Source: Candidatus Odinarchaeota archaeon
GTDB taxonomy: Archaea > Asgardarchaeota > JAGGXT01
DNA length: 27,665 nucleotides
Assembly (NCBI GenBank): GCA_021162905.1
Contig: JAGGXT010000032.1
Location: forward strand, 1-27,665
Direction: 5' to 3'
Shown: positions 7,037 through 15,909 of the stretch, piece after piece
How the letters are laid out: each line of letters opens with the position of its first letter
Position numbering within the stretch: position 1 is the stretch's first letter
Notes under the pieces: generated by a model
Databases searched by the model: none
The model's input: the letters and a program-made list of their open reading frames with translations, nothing else
What the model was told of the DNA's origin: nothing
Program-made: the position numbers and the translations under genes

Positions 7037-8369
7037 ACAAGCTCAAAAAGAGTCAGAGCTTCCTATAGATCAGCAAGCTCAGAAAGCATATCATCATAAA
7101 AAAGAAGAGAAAGAGTTTTCATGGGTAAAAACAAAAAAGCAAATTCCATTTAAACGAAGCACCGTCATTGCGCTTAAGAAAACAAAAAGATGGGATTTCT
7201 CGTTTTTCAGAAGAAAAGCATTTTCATCACTCACAGACAGATTTAAACCTAAGGGGCAACTCAAAATTGGTGAAAAAATAAAGACAATACGAGATACAAG
7301 AACATCAGATGGTGTTGTGTTGAGGAAAAAAGCTAGCAAAGAAGAAGAGAAAGTAATGATTGAGATACCCTCTATAGGCGCTGCTTTAATTGATGTATCT
7401 AAATCTACAAGGCTTGATATAAATAGAGATCTCCTCGAAAAACGGTTAACGCCTAAAGATATCGGAATTAATATAGCTAAAATAAAGACAAAAGTTAGAC
7501 TTAGAACACATATAGGTAAAAGCGCATTAGCGATAGTCTCTGTTAATAAGGGGCGAATTATAGGATTTGAAACACCAACATCCCTTACAACCGATATCTC
7601 TTTTATCCCTACACTAAGGTATGCTGCTTTACGAAGTATAGGGTCTGACAAAAGAATTCCTGTAAAAATTAGGCCCCCAGATATTAAGAAAAATGTTAGA
7701 ATGTATAAGGCTCCACTAACAATAGTATTTGTTATAGACTTGAGTAAAAGTATGGAGTTTTATTTAAAAATAATATCAGAAGCTATTCTCTATTTACATA
7801 AAAAGGCCTATAGAAAGCGTGATAGGGTAGGCCTAATAACCCTTCAGGGCGATGAAGCAAAGATAAGATTTCATCCAACAACAAACATAAATATTGTCGC
7901 TAGGAAGATTGGTGAATTAGAGGTAGGGGGAACAACGCCTCTTGCTGATGGACTAATAAAAGCAGCATACGTCTTAACATATGAGGCTAGACGAAATCCA
8001 GATTCAATTCCGATAGTATTTTTAATCAGTGATGGTATGGCTAATGTCCCTCTTAGATATCCATACTTTAGATATCCTGGCCTAAAAGCATTAATGGATG
8101 CTCAAAATGATGTGATAACAGCAGCTAGATTATTAGCATTAAGGAAAATCCCAGTTGTGGTTATCAATCCTCTTCATATTGATAAATGGTCATCTGATCA
8201 AATCATTTCTCCAACAGCTTTGCTGATATGGATTGCACAGATAACTAAAGGTTACTACTTTGGTTTTCGAGAGAAATGGTTTAGAGGCACATTAACGAAA
8301 GAAAGATTGTTAAAATCTATAGAAAAGGCTATTAGCATAATTTCTGCATCTAGGCATATTTATCAATAG
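7020..8369 (+). CDS. VWA-domain ChlD-like chelatase partner (3' half of a frameshifted ChlI-ChlD gene)
   Basis: The VWA domain has a complete MIDAS: DLSKS at 7737-7751, the Thr of [10 protein letters not shown], and LISDGMAN. This is the ChlD type that binds metal and docks with the AAA+ ring. Before it lies a basic, charged linker ([15 protein letters not shown], then [20 protein letters not shown]) typical of ChlD N-terminal linkers. The linker is coded in the same frame from 7020 but has no start codon of its own. The first possible start is GTG at 7317, which lacks a well-spaced ribosome-binding site and would discard about 100 linker residues. Bacterial and archaeal ChlI-ChlD fusions are known. 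I read this as the second half of such a fusion, made by frameshifting or broken by an indel. Confidence 0.85.
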   Translation, partial: VQERIKQAQKESELPIDQQAQKAYHHKKEEKEFSWVKTKKQIPFKRSTVIALKKTKRWDFSFFRRKAFSSLTDRFKPKGQLKIGEKIKTIRDTRTSDGVVLRKKASKEEEKVMIEIPSIGAALIDVSKSTRLDINRDLLEKRLTPKDIGINIAKIKTKVRLRTHIGKSALAIVSVNKGRIIGFETPTSLTTDISFIPTLRYAALRSIGSDKRIPVKIRPPDIKKNVRMYKAPLTIVFVIDLSKSMEFYLKIISEAILYLHKKAYRKRDRVGLITLQGDEAKIRFHPTTNINIVARKIGELEVGGTTPLADGLIKAAYVLTYEARRNPDSIPIVFLISDGMANVPLRYPYFRYPGLKALMDAQNDVITAARLLALRKIPVVVINPLHIDKWSSDQIISPTALLIWIAQITKGYYFGFREKWFRGTLTKERLLKSIEKAISIISASRHIYQ

Positions 8370-8515
8370 AAAATAGTGTTGCTATCTATAGACAATTAAG
8401 ATTTCACTAAGATGACGCATAAGTTTTTCATGGAAGAAAAAATAATAAATAAGATGGTGATGCATACATATTAGTAGTTAATATCAAATGAATCTCAATG
8501 ATGTGGGTGATTATT

Positions 8516-9340
8516 TTGTCACAACAAGATTATGATGATATTTATGAAGTAGTTAAGTCAAAAACGGGATTGAGCAAAGAAGAATTCAAGGAGAAAGTTG
8601 AATCTGTAATTAAAGATTATGAAGAATTTATAACACCAAGAGCTGCTGCGTTAATAGTTGCTAAAGATTTAGGCATAGATACCGAGGAAATTATCAATCC
8701 TCCAGTTACGGGCCGTCTCTTAGAAGTAGGGCCTATCAGAAAAACATCTGGTGTATCAGGAGAAACACCTTATGTCCTATTTGTTGTTGTGAATGAAAAT
8801 TCAAGAATATGGTGTGTTGCATTTGGAGAAGAGAATATTCGTAAACTGAGAGAACTTGACGATATGGTTATCAAGATAAGAGGTTATACTAGAGCAAAGA
8901 TAAGGGGAAGAGAGTGGGTTAGAGTAACCGAAAAATCTACAATTGAAGTACTAGAAGATGAAACTCTACCGAAAATAACAGAATTAAAAACAGCTTGGGC
9001 TGAGTCGCTAAAGGCAGCAAAAGAGTCATTTGGATCATTTATAGTTAAAGCTGCTGTTGTTGAGGAAGATACAAGCGAATACTTTGCATGCCCTATTTGT
9101 AAGAAAAGTTTAGATGTTTCGGATTCAGAGTTTGTTTGTCAAGAACATGGCCCAGTAGAGCCGATTGTCCGAAAAGTGTACCATTATGTAATATCTGATC
9201 CCTCTGGCATGTTCCCTGCAGTTTTCTTTGGTGAACCACCATTAGAGTCCCTCTTTAAGAAAATAATTATAACTAAAGGATACTTTAAGGGAGATGAGTT
9301 TCAAATCTCAAAAATTTATGAAGTAAAAGAAAAGCCATAA
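8516..9340 (+). CDS. Replication protein A-like single-stranded DNA-binding protein
   Basis: This 274-aa protein has an N-terminal helical segment (DYDDIYEVVKSKTGLSKEEF), an OB-fold region (about 60-150; TGRLLEVGPIRKT, VKIRGYTRAK), and a C-terminal zinc-finger OB domain with C192xxC195-x12-C208xxH211. This is the layout of archaeal RPA32/RPA-type proteins that coat ssDNA in replication and repair. TTG at 8516 is preferred to the ATG at 8498. GGTGAT (8506-8511) lies 4 nt upstream of the TTG, as with other genes here, and the family similarity begins there. It stands alone between the VWA gene and an aminopeptidase, so context adds little. Confidence 0.8.
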   Translation: MSQQDYDDIYEVVKSKTGLSKEEFKEKVESVIKDYEEFITPRAAALIVAKDLGIDTEEIINPPVTGRLLEVGPIRKTSGVSGETPYVLFVVVNENSRIWCVAFGEENIRKLRELDDMVIKIRGYTRAKIRGREWVRVTEKSTIEVLEDETLPKITELKTAWAESLKAAKESFGSFIVKAAVVEEDTSEYFACPICKKSLDVSDSEFVCQEHGPVEPIVRKVYHYVISDPSGMFPAVFFGEPPLESLFKKIIITKGYFKGDEFQISKIYEVKEKP

Positions 9341-9396
9341 CATTTTCTTTTTAAATTATAAAAAGATTAGTTCAATGTTATTTTGTAGGTGATATT

Positions 9397-10401
9397 ATGA
9401 ACGTTGTTGATTCTGCGAAAAACGCATTACTTGCAGTGCTCGAAGCTGAGCCAGGAGAGAAAATCTTAATTATAGCAGATCAAGAGAAAGAAGAAGTTGC
9501 AAATGCCTTTTCTAATGCAGCACTAGAAATTGGATTATGGGCAAGGCGAATTATATTAGAGAAACCAAAAGAGTATAGAAAAGAGGTACCTGTGTATCTT
9601 AAGGAAATTGTTTTATCAAGTAACGTAGATATTTTCATGAATCTACTGCGTGGTGTAGCCGAAGAGGTATCATTTAGAATACAGTTAATTAAGCTTGAAA
9701 CAAGACGAAAACTTAGGCTTGCTCATTGTCCTGGAGTCACAATTGATATGTTAAAGGATGGTGCATTGTCTCTAACAATAGATGAATATAGAAAAATGCA
9801 GGATTTAGCTCAGCGATTACTTTTAGCTCTTTCCGACGTTGAAAAGGTTATCGTTAGAAATCCACATGGTACAGATGTGGAATTTTCTGTAAAGGGAAGA
9901 ACCTTCTTTACGGACGTTAAATTTGACTGGAAGACAATGAAATGGATAAATATACCAGTAGGTGAAGTCATAGTGGCCCCTGTTGAAAATGGTATGAATG
10001 GAGTAATTGTAGCGGATCTAGCAGCAGGTGGAATTGGTAAACTAAAAAGCCCAATTAAATTCATTGTTGAGGAAGGAAGTATTAGAAGCATAGAATGTGA
10101 AGATCGAGAGGTTAAGAATCGAGTAACTAATCTTCTTCTAAATACTGATAGTATGTCCAAAACAATAGGCGAGTTTGCAATCGGGTTGAATAAAAAAGCA
10201 AGGATAACTGATGAATTTTTAGAAGCTGAGAAAGTAGACAAAACCGTACATTTTGCATTTGGGAATAATGAAGACTTCCCTGGAGGTAAAAACACATCGC
10301 GAATTCATATAGATTTTCTATTAAGCAAGCCCGATGTTACAATTATATACGAAGATGGTAGAGAAAAAGATATCATGAGGAATGGGCAGTTATTACTTTA
10401 A
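9397..10401 (+). CDS. M29-family metallo-aminopeptidase (AmpS-like)
   Basis: This 334-aa cytosolic peptidase removes N-terminal residues from peptides using two metal ions. Candidate ligands are Glu197 (APVENGMNG), Glu259 (IGEFAIGLN), His285 (HFAFGNN), His304 and Asp306 (SRIHIDFLL). The order and spacing fit family M29 (thermophilic aminopeptidases T/S). The length is slightly below the roughly 370-410 aa of characterised bacterial members, with the shortening at the N-terminus. The ATG follows GGTGAT by 3 nt, and a TATA-like stretch (AAATTATAAAAAG) lies near 9353. It ends 24 nt from the convergent RCK gene. Confidence 0.87.
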   Translation: MNVVDSAKNALLAVLEAEPGEKILIIADQEKEEVANAFSNAALEIGLWARRIILEKPKEYRKEVPVYLKEIVLSSNVDIFMNLLRGVAEEVSFRIQLIKLETRRKLRLAHCPGVTIDMLKDGALSLTIDEYRKMQDLAQRLLLALSDVEKVIVRNPHGTDVEFSVKGRTFFTDVKFDWKTMKWINIPVGEVIVAPVENGMNGVIVADLAAGGIGKLKSPIKFIVEEGSIRSIECEDREVKNRVTNLLLNTDSMSKTIGEFAIGLNKKARITDEFLEAEKVDKTVHFAFGNNEDFPGGKNTSRIHIDFLLSKPDVTIIYEDGREKDIMRNGQLLL

Positions 10402-10425
10402 TACAATTAATTGTTATAACATCAC

Positions 10426-11406
10426 TCACTCTATTATGGAAAATAAGCTTTTCAAACTTGAAATCTCACCCCAAACAATTAGCACATCCCCCTCTTTAAA
10501 AGATTTAGTATCTCTTAATAATTTATTTTCCCTAATAATTGCAAGAATATTTAAACTCGTTTTTTCTTCAAATGTTTCTGGTGTCATGGTAATGATCGGA
10601 CTATTTTTATTGATTCTTAATGGGATGGGTGGTGGTATTTCCGTTGCAATGTCATGATAACAACCAACAATATATTTCGCAACAGATAGTGCAGTCGTAC
10701 TCAGTACCTCGTCGGCAAATTTGCTTTTTAGAAGAAGATTAGCAATTTCATCCCAGTATACTCTTGCAATAACTTTAACATTTGGATTAATTTCCTTAGC
10801 TCGTTCTGCAATTATAGGATTGATGGTGTCATTATTGATAGATATAATAACAGCTCTAGCGTTCTCAATACCAGCAGACTTAAGAATATTTCTTGATGTA
10901 GCATCTCCAAAAATTACTGGTATATCATCTGCTATCAATTCATTTACCACATCACTATCCTTTACATCAGATAATGTAACTAAAACAAATGGTATCTCAA
11001 GTTTCCTAAGAACCTTTACAATACGTTTACCTAAATGTCCAAGGCCAATAACAATTATATGATTTCTCATCCTTTGAGCCTTCAATACAGCCTTCTCCTC
11101 ATAAGTCAAGGTTCGCACCTCTACAAATGCCATAATCGGTGATGTTTGAATTAAAAACATTATTATCTGAGCTATGGTCTCTGCGATATTAGTGGGATTA
11201 TAATTTAAAGTCAGAAAGAGGGTAAATTTTTCTGGCGTTAAGTCAATATTCCCTAAAATCGCAACAATAAAAAACAAAAACAACAAGATCAAAAAGTAGC
11301 TTAAAGCAAATTTTAGAAGCTTGATATAATAAATTAGCTGCAGAAGGATAATTAATAAGTTATCTCTTATTCGCTTAGCTATTTTCGACAATTGACACCA
11401 TCTCAT
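10426..11406 (-). CDS. RCK (TrkA-N) domain membrane protein, channel-like but without a K+ filter
   Basis: This 326-aa protein has a hydrophobic helix at about 33-52, a second at about 75-95, then an RCK domain with the nucleotide motif GLGHLG (121-126) and DATSRNILKSAGIENA, which binds NAD(H) or ATP. The last about 70 residues resemble a TrkA-C regulatory domain. This is the layout of MthK-like potassium channels. The loop between the helices (TLNYNPTNIAETIAQ) lacks the TVGYG selectivity filter, so it may conduct something else or only sense nucleotide at the membrane. The ATG at 11406 has no ribosome-binding site. A TATA-like stretch lies about 40 nt upstream, suggesting a short leader. Confidence 0.82.
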   Translation of the reverse strand: MRWCQLSKIAKRIRDNLLIILLQLIYYIKLLKFALSYFLILLFLFFIVAILGNIDLTPEKFTLFLTLNYNPTNIAETIAQIIMFLIQTSPIMAFVEVRTLTYEEKAVLKAQRMRNHIIVIGLGHLGKRIVKVLRKLEIPFVLVTLSDVKDSDVVNELIADDIPVIFGDATSRNILKSAGIENARAVIISINNDTINPIIAERAKEINPNVKVIARVYWDEIANLLLKSKFADEVLSTTALSVAKYIVGCYHDIATEIPPPIPLRINKNSPIITMTPETFEEKTSLNILAIIRENKLLRDTKSFKEGDVLIVWGEISSLKSLFSIIE

Positions 11407-11614
11407 TACGCTATGAGATTCAAATATTGTCTATTTCTTCTTGATAACAATTTATATTTTAAATTTATAATTCTTATAGCCATGATACCACAAACTTTTT
11501 TAGTTTTGCAATCTTTAAGTTTAAATTGGCAAAAGGAACTTGTAAAAAACAATTTAGCAATACGTTCAATAATAACAATTTTGATATTGCATAGTAGCAA
11601 ATGTTGGTGGAAAA
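11407..11614. promoter_or_regulatory. Divergent promoter region, no gene
   Basis: This 208-bp AT-rich gap separates the divergent RCK and membrane-protein genes. It holds TATA-like runs (for example TTTATATTTTAAATTTATAA near 11450-11470) and the ribosome-binding motif GGTGG at 11606-11610 for the plus-strand gene. Short frames on both strands are low-complexity and not convincing. Confidence 0.4.
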
Positions 11615-12430
11615 ATGTCTAGTAAAAAAGGTAGTATATTGATGATTATAGGGCGTTTACTGTTATTAATTGCTGTATTCTTCTCAATAGCAGTAATAAT
11701 TCTTACAGGAATAGGGTTATTTCTTATAATTATGCTAAGTATTTTTCTTGGGGTTATAGTGTGGAACATCGTTGGAAGCAAATCAATAGTCCTGCTAGAT
11801 AAATTGCTTATAGCACCTACAAAAAAGGTTTATGGAAAAAACCTTTTCTTACTTCATTCAGAAAAGCCGCCGATGGGTTCAATTTTGGATCGACTATTTG
11901 CCGCAGTTGACGACTCGATACTACCAACTCTCTTTCTCTTCGGGATATTCAACTATGTTCTCGGAGCTTTAGGAACTTTAAATGCCCCTATTTTTAACTA
12001 TTTAGCTGTATTCTCAGCACCAATTCTAGGACTCATAATTCCAATTCTTAAGGTCATGCTGGACTCAGACTTGGTAAGATTTTACCCAGATAAGCGTCTA
12101 CTAGAACCAGTTGGTCGTATGTATTTACTCTATTTACGTAGCATAGCTGGTTACACTGCAGTTGCATCTTTTTTAATTACAATAATTCAAGTAGCGGGAG
12201 ATATTACTCAAGCATTAATTACAATGGCGGCCGTGTTTGCACTGGCATATATACAGATATTCTTCACAGTTTTCGTATATAATTTCTTTCATGGAAAGTA
12301 TGTTGAAAAACTGAATGAGAAACTAAGAAACGAAATGGAGTACCTAGAAATTCGATATCGTGAGCTTCCCATGGGCATATTCGGGCATGTTATTAAGGTT
12401 GCTGAAGAGGAAAAACCTATGCCAGAGTAA
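11615..12430 (+). CDS. Polytopic membrane protein of unknown function
   Basis: This 271-aa protein has about six predicted membrane helices: a long hydrophobic start (residues about 8-50), pairs around 105-150, and two around 180-230. Loops include LLIAPTKKVYGKNLFLLHSEKPPMG and FYPDKRLLEPVGRMYLLYLRS. The last about 40 residues are charged (KYVEKLNEKLRNEMEYLEIRY) and probably cytosolic. I do not recognise the family. The ATG is preceded by GGTGG with 4-nt spacing. It lies 154 nt before the subtilase gene on the same strand, too far to assume an operon. Confidence 0.75.
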   Translation: MSSKKGSILMIIGRLLLLIAVFFSIAVIILTGIGLFLIIMLSIFLGVIVWNIVGSKSIVLLDKLLIAPTKKVYGKNLFLLHSEKPPMGSILDRLFAAVDDSILPTLFLFGIFNYVLGALGTLNAPIFNYLAVFSAPILGLIIPILKVMLDSDLVRFYPDKRLLEPVGRMYLLYLRSIAGYTAVASFLITIIQVAGDITQALITMAAVFALAYIQIFFTVFVYNFFHGKYVEKLNEKLRNEMEYLEIRYRELPMGIFGHVIKVAEEEKPMPE

Positions 12431-12583
12431 CGATATCCTTTTGGAAGATAGACAAGTTTGGCTTAAGGTAATCCTAGAAATAGCTACATTCTTTTTTATT
12501 TTGTTTTCATTTATTTTCATATAAGATATTTTTATAAGACTGCTAAACCATATAGTAAATAGTTTTTCTTAAGAATTTTTAGG

Positions 12584-15500
12584 ATGATGAGAAAATTGTG
12601 GTTTAGAAGGCTTTTGTCGCTGATTTTAATTATAATTTTGGTATCAAGTCCTCTGTACTCGCTATTTTTACCTTATAGATCAGATTGGGTTATGGAAACT
12701 AAAAGTGCAAATACATCTCCAAATCAAAATGCTTTGTCTCTTAATGTATATTCCCAACAGAAAAATATATTTCATAGCAGTCTTGTTTCGCTTCAAAAAA
12801 CATATGATACTAACGGAAATAAAATTTCTGATAAATTAGAGAAGGCACTTCTAAATATTTCTAATGATGATAAACTAAGAGTTGGAATTATTTGTTTTTC
12901 GAAAGAGGATGCTAAAGACGTTCTAAATACACTCAAAGAAACGAATATTCCAATTATTGGTTTTTGGGAAAGTATATCCACAATACATATAATCACTACT
13001 AAGGCTCAACTTTCACAATTATTATCCGTAGAATTCAGGAAAATAGCTCTTATATACCCTGCTTGGTATCACGCTAAACCGCTTAATAATATTGCAAATA
13101 GACTAACACATGTTAGGCCTTTTATCTGGAACACTTATGGGTATATGGGGGATCCTAATTCTGCTATTGCAATAGTCGATAGTGGTGTTGATGATACCCA
13201 CTCAATGTTGAGTATTTATTCGGATAAAGACTTCTCTAATCCAAATGTAAAAATTGTTGGATGGTATGACCCCACAGGAACTAGCTTAACACCCTATGAT
13301 AATGATGGACACGGTACTCATGTTGCAAGTATTGCTGCTGGTAATTTTTATGATGGTGATCCTGATGATGATAACCTTACAGAAATAACAGTTGATATAA
13401 CTTATGTGGATGTGGAAAATGATGGAAATGAATATTCATACATAATAGGTTTTTATTTAAACACAACAGGGTTGATTAATGCTACAGTAATTTGGACATC
13501 TGATAACCCGTCAACAGCTTATGTATCAAGTTTGGCTTTAGTAGATCCTAGTGCATCAAGAAAAGCCGAAGATTTAACAGATCCCTTCAATGTAACTTAC
13601 AATTTAACAACAAATAACTTTGGAATATGGCGTGTGATTGTTGGAGTTAGAAATTCAAGTTCAACAGCAAATTCACTTAAAATGCAAGTAATTCTTGAGG
13701 TGCCAGTAGTGAATTCAAGCAATGACTACATAGAATACTCTGGTGTAGCTCCAAATGCAAAAATAGTTGCTGTGGCTGCACTAGCCGATGGCTCAACAGC
13801 AGACATTCTAGATTCACTAAATTGGATATATAATCATGCTGAGGAATATCATATTTTAGTTGTGTCAAACAGCTGGACTATCATTGATGATTATGGTAAT
13901 CCAACAACAGACCCGGGAATAGAACTTGCTATAAGAAACTTAATTAAGAAAGGTTTAGTTGTAGTAGCTGCTGCGGGAAATTGGGGTAATACCCTATTAT
14001 CTAATCAAATGGGCACACCTGCAAATATTGAAGAGGTCATCACAGTTGCTGCAGCAGACAATCTATTAAATATTGCATATTATTCAAGTAATGGACCTGC
14101 TGGTGACTGTGATGTTATTAAACCTGATATAGCAGCTCCTGGTGGAGACTTTAGTTATGGTGCAATTATTGGTGCTGATACGAACGATTATGAGGAATAC
14201 GGGTACGAGATATTAAACTCACTGTCTATGCTTCAAGGAACCTCAATGGCAGCTCCTCATGTAGCAGGAATTGCAGCTTTACTAGCTCAAGCACTAGGTG
14301 GTTATAATAACTGGGATTATGCCCCTCCAAATAAAGTTAAATCTAAAGCTTTTAAGATAAAGCAAGTTCTGCTAATGACATCTTGGGAAATAAGCACAAG
14401 AAATGGTTGGAAGGATTATAAAGAAGGATTTGGCTTAGTACAAGCCGATGCAGCAATAGAAGCCTTAACAAAAACTTGGGACCTTAACTATGTCGCTAGT
14501 GATTATCTTTATGGCAAGGATCATCCATTTAAAAAACATGTATGGGCTAGAGGTGTTGATCTACTAGCTGGAGGAAATTATACATTTTACCTTCACGTTC
14601 CTGATACTGGGGATTTCGACTTATACGTTTATGATCCGGATCCCAACGAATATGGTGAACCGGTTCTGGTAGCTTATTCTAATCAAACACAATACGGAGG
14701 AACTGAGATTGTAAACTTTCAACCAACAAAGGACGGAAGGTATTATGTGGTTGTAAAACAAGCTGAGGGATACGGCGAGTTTCAATTATCCTCATTCTAC
14801 CTATCACCCATCTACGTTAATATCTTGTCTCCATCTAATAATACATTGACAAATAAAGAAAATATCACAATAAGGTGGGATGTTGAGACAGAGTATACGA
14901 TAGATCACTTCGAAATAAAATTAAACGAAACCCTAATACTTTCTAATATACCAGCAGAGAATCGTAATTCAACCGTTACTCTGCCCATAGAAGGGTTCTG
15001 GAAAATAATGGTGACAGCTGTTGCAACAAATGGTGCTAAAGGATCAAATTATACATTTGTAATGTTAGATACTACCCCACCCGAGATAAATATCTCCGTG
15101 GTATATTCTCAAACAGTCGTTGTGCTTAGCATGGGATCAGAAGAAATTATAGTGCCAGAAGATTCGCAAATAGTCATATCTCTCATGGACAATTTCTACC
15201 TAAAGAATGCAACTTATTCAATAGATAATACTATTAATGAAACGTATGAAATTTCATCAAAATCTTATGAAATTACAATCTCCTCATCCGTGATCCAAGA
15301 ACTCTCAACAGGTAATCATACTCTATACGTAATAGCGTTTGACGCAGCAGATAACTTTAATGAAACAATATTCATTATCGAGATTGTGCCCTCATATCCA
15401 ACGGCTCCAGAGATGCCTCCATATAAGTATGTTATCCTTCCATTTGTCTTAATAGGACTATTTTTTGTCGCAATAGTTTACTTTATCTCAACACTTCCTG

Positions 15501-15589
15501 CTCCAGCAAATACAATAACAATGGCAATCATTTTAGTATCTACGATGATAGCAGTTATACTTAGAAAAAGAAAAGCTAAAAAGCATTAA
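12584..15589 (+). CDS. Secreted, membrane-anchored subtilisin-like serine protease
   Basis: This 1001-aa S8 peptidase resembles pyrolysin/stetterlysin. It has a signal peptide (hydrophobic 8-28) and a propeptide-like region (about 95-165). Catalytic residues are Asp199 (IVDSGVDDTHS), His243 (GHGTHVAS), oxyanion Asn466 (AAAGNWGN) and Ser554 (GTSMAAPHVAG). A Thr/Asn-rich beta-type insertion of about 125 residues lies between His243 and GVAPNAKIVAVAAL. After the catalytic core come a PPC-like domain (FDLYVYDPDP, YYVVVKQAEGYG; about 655-735) and an Ig-like section. The end holds two hydrophobic helices (about 945-965 and 970-992) and a lysine/arginine tail. Many NxS/T sequons point to glycosylation outside the cell. 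The role is probably extracellular protein degradation or S-layer-associated proteolysis. Confidence 0.92.
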   Translation: MMRKLWFRRLLSLILIIILVSSPLYSLFLPYRSDWVMETKSANTSPNQNALSLNVYSQQKNIFHSSLVSLQKTYDTNGNKISDKLEKALLNISNDDKLRVGIICFSKEDAKDVLNTLKETNIPIIGFWESISTIHIITTKAQLSQLLSVEFRKIALIYPAWYHAKPLNNIANRLTHVRPFIWNTYGYMGDPNSAIAIVDSGVDDTHSMLSIYSDKDFSNPNVKIVGWYDPTGTSLTPYDNDGHGTHVASIAAGNFYDGDPDDDNLTEITVDITYVDVENDGNEYSYIIGFYLNTTGLINATVIWTSDNPSTAYVSSLALVDPSASRKAEDLTDPFNVTYNLTTNNFGIWRVIVGVRNSSSTANSLKMQVILEVPVVNSSNDYIEYSGVAPNAKIVAVAALADGSTADILDSLNWIYNHAEEYHILVVSNSWTIIDDYGNPTTDPGIELAIRNLIKKGLVVVAAAGNWGNTLLSNQMGTPANIEEVITVAAADNLLNIAYYSSNGPAGDCDVIKPDIAAPGGDFSYGAIIGADTNDYEEYGYEILNSLSMLQGTSMAAPHVAGIAALLAQALGGYNNWDYAPPNKVKSKAFKIKQVLLMTSWEISTRNGWKDYKEGFGLVQADAAIEALTKTWDLNYVASDYLYGKDHPFKKHVWARGVDLLAGGNYTFYLHVPDTGDFDLYVYDPDPNEYGEPVLVAYSNQTQYGGTEIVNFQPTKDGRYYVVVKQAEGYGEFQLSSFYLSPIYVNILSPSNNTLTNKENITIRWDVETEYTIDHFEIKLNETLILSNIPAENRNSTVTLPIEGFWKIMVTAVATNGAKGSNYTFVMLDTTPPEINISVVYSQTVVVLSMGSEEIIVPEDSQIVISLMDNFYLKNATYSIDNTINETYEISSKSYEITISSSVIQELSTGNHTLYVIAFDAADNFNETIFIIEIVPSYPTAPEMPPYKYVILPFVLIGLFFVAIVYFISTLPAPANTITMAIILVSTMIAVILRKRKAKKH

Positions 15590-15610
15590 AATAAATAACA
15601 TTATTCATTT

Positions 15611-15639
15611 TTATTTAAATTCTAAATTCACTAAGGTTA
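15611..15639 (-). other. Possible displaced 3' end of the MFS gene at 18307-19632
   Basis: On the minus strand, joining base 18354 directly to 15639 (removing everything between) extends the transporter frame by nine codons to a TAA at 15611-15613, 22 bp from the convergent protease stop. This is what an ancestral convergent gene pair before insertion of the accessory block would look like. It is an inference; exact element borders could change the frame. Confidence 0.35.
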
Positions 15640-15883
15640 GGGGTTCAGTGGATGTCCACATTGGTGGGTGAACATCCACCCTGGGCCACATCAGCCTCAG
15701 CTCCCTCTGGGTTCATAGGGAACAAGTCATCGGTCTCGACCCCGTTCAGGGTAACCCCACAAGCCCCACATCACAGCGTCCTTTCACATTGCGGTGTCCT
15801 TTCGGTGCTTTACTCCCACCACATTCGGACACTATCTCAATACTCACAAATGCTCATAAAATATTTAACTGTTTCGGAAGGCG
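15640..15883 (-). mobile_element. 244-bp TnpB-derived right-end element, copy A (omega-RNA-bearing MITE)
   Basis: The element is read on the minus strand. It matches copy B (18110-18353) over exactly 244 bp with 10 differences, all transitions. Its inner part (15681-15760) is clearly related to the 3' end of the second tnpB (25230-25310). Its translation still shows a relic of the TnpB tail (GVETDDLLPMNPEGAE). It ends in a hairpin (GTGGATGT with ACATCCAC) and the edge CCCC. No intact tnpB remains. Guide sequence after the edge would begin TAACCTTAGTGAATTTAGAA. The open frame on the plus strand here is antisense to this and is not a gene. Confidence 0.8.
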
Positions 15884-15886
15884 GTT
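15880..15886. repeat. Target-site duplication of the IS, left copy
   Basis: GGCGGTT abuts the left inverted repeat and is repeated exactly at 17228-17234. It overlaps the last four bases of element A, so the IS inserted after element A was in place. Confidence 0.85.
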
Positions 15887-15909
15887 GGTAACATCAGAGA
15901 ATGGGTGAT
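15887..15909 (+). repeat. IS terminal inverted repeat, left
   Basis: 23-bp repeat matched by 17205-17227 with one mismatch (A against C at the tenth base). It contains the stop codon of the transposase gene. Confidence 0.88.

Noticed and set aside
7094..7651. Minus-strand 185-codon frame across the ChlD-like linker
   Set aside because: It overlaps sequence that reads as a continuous ChlD-type linker and VWA start on the plus strand; the minus frame has a hydrophobic, low-complexity shadow composition.
10382..11062. Plus-strand frames inside the RCK gene
   Set aside because: They overlap the GLGHLG-containing RCK domain on the opposite strand and show no motifs.
11392..11781. Short frames on both strands around the divergent promoter region
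   Set aside because: AT-rich, hydrophobic, without ribosome-binding sites; one overlaps the start of the well-supported membrane protein.
15652..15891. Plus-strand open frame of 79 codons
   Set aside because: It is antisense to the 244-bp TnpB-derived element A. The same frame recurs over copy B because the DNA is repeated; it has no ribosome-binding site or protein features.
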